From Cyclobacterium salsum (lineage in GTDB: Bacteria; Bacteroidota; Bacteroidia; Cytophagales; Cyclobacteriaceae): a DNA stretch of 64,000 bases. Below are positions 60,405 through 64,000 of this stretch, in pieces. How positions within the stretch are numbered: the first letter of the stretch is position 1; each line of letters begins with the position of its first letter. The DNA lies in NCBI RefSeq assembly GCF_010119245.1, contig NZ_WNKG01000003.1, positions 248,001 to 312,000 on the forward strand, given 5' to 3'. Under the pieces are notes generated by a model. That model saw nothing but the letters and a program-made list of their open reading frames with translations. It ran no database searches and was not told where the DNA came from. The position numbers and the translations under genes are program-made.

Positions 60405-61538
60405 ATGAGCTTTACCAATCTCGGTCTTTCAATACCACTACTGGAAGCAATAAGCAAAGCAAAATACGAAAATCCCTTTCCTGTTCAGATCCAGGCAATA
60501 CCTGCCATTCTAAGAAAGAAAGACGTTTGGGGCCTGGCTCCAACGGGATCTGGTAAAACAGCCGCTTATGTATTGCCGGTTTTGGAAATGTTTCAGGGGA
60601 AAACCGCTGTAAAGAGTAGGGCAGTCGCTGTCCTGGTGCTGGTCCCTACCCGGGAACTGGCCATTCAGGTCGATCAAACGGTAAAAACCTTTACGAACGG
60701 CTTGCCAAGGAACGTAAAATCCATGGCGGTGTATGGTGGGGTGTCCATCAATCCCCAAATGATACACCTGTACGGCACCGACATCCTGATCGGGACTCCC
60801 GGGCGCTTGCTGGATTTGCTTTCAAAAAAGGCTGTGGACTTATCCGCATTGGAAATACTGGTTTTGGACGAGGCTGACAAAATGCTGAACCTGGGATTTA
60901 AGGAGGAAGTAGATGAAATCTTGTCCGGATTGCCTAAAAAACGGCAGAACATCCTTTTTTCTGCGACGACGGAGGAGTCGGTAGCCGGCTTATCGGCCAA
61001 CCTGCTTCACCAACCGGTCCGGATAGAAATCGGGCAAGATACCGTTTCACCCGCCCAAATCAAGCAATCGGCCTATTTGGTAACACCCGAAAACAAGGGG
61101 CCTTTATTGAGGTTTCTGATCAGTGAGGGAAACTGGACCCAGGTGTTGGTTTTTGCCAGTTCCAAACGGGCGGCAGATAACCTCGCCGCCAAATTAAAAA
61201 AACACGGAATACAAGCCCAGTCCTTTCATGGGGATAAAAGTCAGGCTGCCCGGACGGAATCGCTTCGGAATTTTAAACAAGGAAACCTACGGGTTTTGGT
61301 GGCCACCGACCTCGCCTCCCGGGGCATCGATATCCAGTTTCTACCCCATGTGGTCAATTACGAACTGCCCCGTTCCCCAAAGGATTACATTCACCGCATC
61401 GGTCGGACAGGCAGGGCGGGTTCAGAGGGAGAGGCTATTTCCCTGATATCGGAGGAAGACACGCATCATTTTAAGGTCATTCAGAAAAAAATGAAACGAA
61501 TGGTCGAACTGATTGATTCAAAAAACCTGGGTTTTTGA
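60405..61538 (+). CDS. DEAD-box RNA helicase
   Basis: 377 residues from ATG 60405, where the family's Q-motif begins (MSFTNLGLSIPLLEAI, PFPVQIQAIP). APTGSGKT (motif I) near 45-52, PTRELAIQ (Ia), GTPGRLLDL (Ib), VLDEADKM (II) near 152, FSATTEE (III) near 186, VFASSKRAADNL (IV), VATDLASRGIDI (V) and YIHRIGRTGRAG (VI) are all present. No C-terminal tail beyond the core, so it is the short RhlE/SrmB-like size. Remodels RNA duplexes; useful in cold adaptation or ribosome assembly. Its 3' end is part of a duplicated segment (see 61533-61757). Confidence 0.94.
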   Translation: MSFTNLGLSIPLLEAISKAKYENPFPVQIQAIPAILRKKDVWGLAPTGSGKTAAYVLPVLEMFQGKTAVKSRAVAVLVLVPTRELAIQVDQTVKTFTNGLPRNVKSMAVYGGVSINPQMIHLYGTDILIGTPGRLLDLLSKKAVDLSALEILVLDEADKMLNLGFKEEVDEILSGLPKKRQNILFSATTEESVAGLSANLLHQPVRIEIGQDTVSPAQIKQSAYLVTPENKGPLLRFLISEGNWTQVLVFASSKRAADNLAAKLKKHGIQAQSFHGDKSQAARTESLRNFKQGNLRVLVATDLASRGIDIQFLPHVVNYELPRSPKDYIHRIGRTGRAGSEGEAISLISEEDTHHFKVIQKKMKRMVELIDSKNLGF

Positions 61539-61757
61539 TAAGTCAAAACGCATGGCCCGAATTCAAAAAAACCAGGTCGGGTAAAAGTATCTTAGCATAC
61601 CGGCAAAATGATGCTGTTCAAAAATAGGGTATCAATCGGGTCACGAAAAGATGTAAACCTTGAATAAGGTAGATGGAATTTTATTAAATAGAATCTGTAG
61701 ATGGCCATTACAAAGTGCCATTTTATAGTTACTTTTTTTATAGAATATTTACGGTCA
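61533..61757. repeat. Imperfect direct repeat, copy 1 (covers the helicase stop codon)
   Basis: Starts with GGGTTTTTGATAAGTCAAA over the helicase stop and includes CAAAATGATGCTGTTCAAAA at 61604, TCACGAAAAGATGTAAACC at 61641, and GTAGATGGCCATTACAAA near 61698. It is about 75-80% like copy 2 at 62159-62380, about 630 bp away. The matching blocks keep the same order and spacing with small indels. Confidence 0.8.
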
Positions 61758-61956
61758 ATATGAGGGTGAAGTGAGATACTATTCCCTGGATAGGGAATAA
61801 ATGTAAAAATTGTTTCTATTCAGTTTAAATAGGTTTTGATAGTCGAATCTTCGCACATTGTATCCAATAGCTACAAAGAGTTAGTTGGAACTTGGTTAAC
61901 CTAATTGAAAGGTGAAATTCTAATCTTGCCCGGCAAAGGTACTTTTAGCCTCTTCA

Positions 61957-61981
61957 TTTCTTTTTCTTAGATAAAAAGAAA
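61957..61981. repeat. Inverted repeat, likely a Bacteroidetes intergenic palindrome
   Basis: TTTCTTTTT (61957-61965) and AAAAAGAAA (61973-61981) form a 9-bp stem around CTTAGAT, followed by CGAAGCAAAGAAAAATCAAG. I recall similar GAAGCAAAG-containing strings from multicopy intergenic repeats in this phylum, which I could not verify here. Confidence 0.5.
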
Positions 61982-62158
61982 CGAAGCAAAGAAAAATCAA
62001 GCCAGCAGAAATCTCCTCCCCGCAGTGCCGGTCGCCGCCTCGTTCTCTGGCAGGCCACCGCACTTCTAGCAATAGCGATAATTAAAGAATGCCATTATTG
62101 GAAATTTTGGACTTTTCTATTTTTTCTATACCCGATGGTGTTTTGATTGATGGATAGG

Positions 62159-62380
62159 GTTTTTGACAAGTCAAACTAATTATACCGGATTGGAATATGA
62201 CTGGTTGGACCGAAGTATCGATAAAACACCGCCAAAATGATGCTGTTCAAAAATAGGTATTCTTCAGGTCACGAAAAGATGTAAACCTCGAAGATGGTAG
62301 ATGTAATTATTAAATGGAATTCGTAGATGGCCATTACAAATGGCCTTTTCAACGTTATCGTTTCTTTAGTTTATTTACGT
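62159..62380. repeat. Imperfect direct repeat, copy 2, ending in a terminator-like hairpin
   Basis: GGGTTTTTGACAAGTCAAA at its start, CAAAATGATGCTGTTCAAAA at 62233, TCACGAAAAGATGTAAACC at 62269, GTAGATGGCCATTACAAA near 62323. GGCCATT-ACA-AATGGCC (62329-62345) followed by TTTT is a perfect 7-bp hairpin, better kept than in copy 1. Confidence 0.8.
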
Positions 62381-62504
62381 TAAAAAGAAAGGTGTAGTGG
62401 ATACTACACCCGGATCGGCCATCCTATTTTTGCCCCTTCGGTTATAAGAACAAGTCAGGTTCCCGCTATTTTTAAAATCAATCTATTGTTAGAAGGAATC
62501 TTTT

Positions 62505-63824
62505 TCAGGAATAAAGTGGTGGTCTTGTTTCCCACTTTCCTCTCGTAAAATCGGGAAAATCCACCGGTCTGCTTTTGTCAGCTACGGAGGTTCCGGTGAG
62601 CGGGATAATGGCAGCACTTGTTACCGAATCGTACACATCCCAGTCCGGCTGTTTATTTTCCTGCAAGGCAAGTACCAGTCGGTGCCAGTTGATCGGCGTT
62701 TGGGTCATGCCTCCACTGCCATGTCCACGGATGGCTCCTCCTTTGCGTTCGGGAGGGGCGTAATTTTTCATAATTTCATGCGCATATTCGGCTAAATAGT
62801 GCGCTGCAGGTTCCCATTGATGTTCCTTTGGGCTTCTACCTTCAATATATATTCGTTGGGCATCCCTTTCCTTTAAATAAATTCCTTTGGTACCCTGAAG
62901 TCGGAAACTTTCCCTGGGGTGGGGGGTATGCGTGTCGTGGTTAAGGGTGACCATTTTTCCTTTTACGGTTCGGATAAGCGACGCGTTGTAATCCCCAAGC
63001 GCCATCTCTTTTGTCGCATACGGATGTTTTTCCCCGTACTGGGCTTTGGCATATTCATTGAGCATGCCCGATTTCGTACTCATGGAGACCAGGTAGTCAA
63101 ACCTGTCCCCATGGTTGATGTCCAGTACAGGCATCATGTTTCTCATGGGATGGTCGGGGTAGAGGTTCCCGTTTTTATCTATGGCAGGTTGTAATCTCCA
63201 CGGTTCTTCTTCCGGATTAAACTTCACCATTCTCAAATCATGTATATAGCCACTTTCTACATGGAGGATATCCCCTAATAATCCTTTTCGCACCATATTC
63301 AACATGGTCAGGTCTCCAAAACCACCCAATACGATACTTGCCCACTTACCGGTGCTTTCAAAGGTTTCTACCAATTCCCATGCTTCTTCAAGTGTCTGGG
63401 CAATGGGCACTTCGCAAGCCGCATGTTTTCCATTTCTCATGGCCGCCAGACATACCGGAGCATGGGTGTCCCAGGGGGTGGCACATATCACGGCATCCAG
63501 CTCTTCCTCCTCGCATAACCTAATAAAATCTGTTGGCCCCTTATCATAAAGCCTGGGGCTCGGTTGACCGGATTCCTCAATCCACCTTTTGGCCTGGTAA
63601 AGGTTTTTGGGATCGATGTCACAAATGGCAGGGACTTCTACCCCGGTAATTCCTAGTGCAGTGTCCAGGTGGTAAGAGCCTCTACCCCCAATACCCACAA
63701 ACCCCAGTCTCAGATTCCGTTTGAGGCCCAAAGCCATCGATTGATTGGATAGTAAGCCTGTTGTAATACCTCCCAGGGCTAGCGTTGAAAGCTTAAGGAA
63801 ATTTCTGCGGTCAAGATTATTCAT
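62505..63824 (-). CDS. GH109-like Gfo/Idh/MocA-fold protein, Tat-exported
   Basis: 439 residues. Twin-arginine signal DRRNFLKLSTLALGG (residues 5-19). Rossmann NAD motif LGFVGIGGRGSYH near 40-52. The Gfo/Idh EKP motif is replaced by CEVPIAQTLEEAW (Lys to Val), a change that marks GH109 rather than ordinary sugar dehydrogenases. GYIHDLRMVKF, NGNLYPDHPM and NHGDRFDYLVSMST are GH109-like blocks. GH109 enzymes use bound NAD to cleave alpha-N-acetylgalactosaminides or related bonds by oxidation-elimination. Substrate here is unproven. Starts 36 bp after the amidohydrolase stop on the same strand, so they are probably cotranscribed. Confidence 0.86.
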   Translation of the reverse strand: MNNLDRRNFLKLSTLALGGITTGLLSNQSMALGLKRNLRLGFVGIGGRGSYHLDTALGITGVEVPAICDIDPKNLYQAKRWIEESGQPSPRLYDKGPTDFIRLCEEEELDAVICATPWDTHAPVCLAAMRNGKHAACEVPIAQTLEEAWELVETFESTGKWASIVLGGFGDLTMLNMVRKGLLGDILHVESGYIHDLRMVKFNPEEEPWRLQPAIDKNGNLYPDHPMRNMMPVLDINHGDRFDYLVSMSTKSGMLNEYAKAQYGEKHPYATKEMALGDYNASLIRTVKGKMVTLNHDTHTPHPRESFRLQGTKGIYLKERDAQRIYIEGRSPKEHQWEPAAHYLAEYAHEIMKNYAPPERKGGAIRGHGSGGMTQTPINWHRLVLALQENKQPDWDVYDSVTSAAIIPLTGTSVADKSRPVDFPDFTRGKWETRPPLYS

Positions 63825-63860
63825 CGTAATTTTTATTTGAAATGTAACACGTCGTGAAGT

Positions 63861-64000
63861 CTACTGGAGGATTCCTGGATACCATTTTTCGGCATTGGTC
63901 CGGTAAATTTTATCTACCACCGTCTTGGGCAATTTCAATCCCTTGAAGGTACCGGTGACTTTTGGTACCTGCATTTCTAGGTCCCCGGTAAAAAATTGCC
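63861..64000 (-). CDS. C-terminal end of an amidohydrolase-family protein (partial)
   Basis: A minus strand frame enters from the right edge and stops at TAG (CTA at 63861-63863), giving about 45 residues. The end LPKTVVDKIYRTNAEKWYPG matches the C-terminus of amidohydrolase_2 (TIM-barrel metal-dependent hydrolase) proteins, where IYRxNAxxWY is common. It precedes the GH109-like gene and would be part of the same glycan locus. Confidence 0.7.
   Translation of the reverse strand, partial: QFFTGDLEMQVPKVTGTFKGLKLPKTVVDKIYRTNAEKWYPGILQ

Larger units (their letters stand above)
61539..62504. other. Non-coding stretch of about 1 kb between the helicase and the GH109-like gene
   Basis: 966 bp, AT-rich, no credible coding frame. 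It holds both copies of the direct repeat (61533-61757, 62159-62380) and, between them, an inverted repeat in a GAAA/TTTC-rich piece (61957-61981). Only a GC-richer block of about 75 bp (62010-62080) breaks the AT-rich background. Copy 2 ends in a terminator-like hairpin. Confidence 0.65.

Noticed and set aside
60185-60457. A 90-codon minus strand ORF over the start of the helicase gene
   Set aside because: It overlaps the helicase promoter and first codons and has no recognisable domain.
61539-62504. IS element remnant
   Set aside because: Direct repeats are present, but no terminal inverted repeats or transposase-like frame can be found.

Overview
The window looks like a chromosomal segment from a free-living, probably marine or saline, member of the Bacteroidetes, most likely Cytophagales and close to Cyclobacteriaceae. 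Evidence for this: promoters where they can be read match the Bacteroidetes -7 element TAnnTTTG. Shine-Dalgarno sequences are mostly absent. Protein families are typical of the phylum: LytTR/His_kinase pairs, an OMP_b-brl-type TonB receptor, GH130 and GH109-like enzymes, DUF5060 and DUF6503. Sulfatases sit among glycosidases. The assignment is an inference from gene content; no rRNA or other marker gene lies in the window.

Layout. 1-5839: an envelope or exopolysaccharide locus on the + strand (the end of one protein, two glycosyltransferases, two paralogous polytopic membrane proteins with a GGDS signature, and a polysaccharide deacetylase). 6118-16865: a run of mostly + strand genes for central metabolism and the envelope (mgsA-pfkA, a Tat-exported enolase-superfamily enzyme, an HDAC-like deacetylase, an OmpH-like lipoprotein, a deoxyhypusine-synthase homologue, an OmpA-family protein and a GH130-type lipoprotein). 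16957-21564: a TonB-type outer-membrane protein divergent from a LytS/LytR-type two-component pair. 21593-25310: MsrAB, PspC, a small coiled-coil lipoprotein, two strong terminators and a PAS histidine kinase.

25451-32937 is a tight six-gene + strand array: an FAD oxidoreductase and a membrane polyferredoxin (overlapping genes), then a CESA-like GT2, a DPM1-like GT2, an unknown lipoprotein and a GT-C mannosyltransferase-like protein. It couples an electron-transfer pair to what looks like a lipid-linked glycan pathway. I regard it as one of the two best candidates for an undescribed system.

32955-46384 is a complete nitrate assimilation island. It holds a MFS nitrate transporter, a nitrate reductase fused to a NirB-like flavoprotein and a BFD domain, a sulfite/nitrite-reductase-like protein with a C-terminal rubredoxin, a small companion protein, siroheme methyltransferase, NirB, NirD, and a NarX/NarL-like two-component system with a P-box. 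Its three main intergenic regions share a repeated TACGTA motif, which I propose as the operator of that system. This is the second candidate.

46918-52318 carries a lipoprotein, a patatin-like lipase, an SGNH hydrolase, a GAF histidine kinase, an aldo/keto reductase and a cysteine-free ArsC-fold protein. 52500-64000 is a catabolic locus for a (probably sulfated) glycan: two sulfatases, a ThuA-like protein, a DUF5060 glycosidase, a GH109-like oxidoreductase-fold protein and the end of an amidohydrolase. It also holds a decayed aldo/keto reductase pseudogene and a DEAD-box helicase gene followed by about 1 kb of non-coding, partly duplicated DNA. I saw no tRNA, rRNA, CRISPR array or intact insertion sequence.
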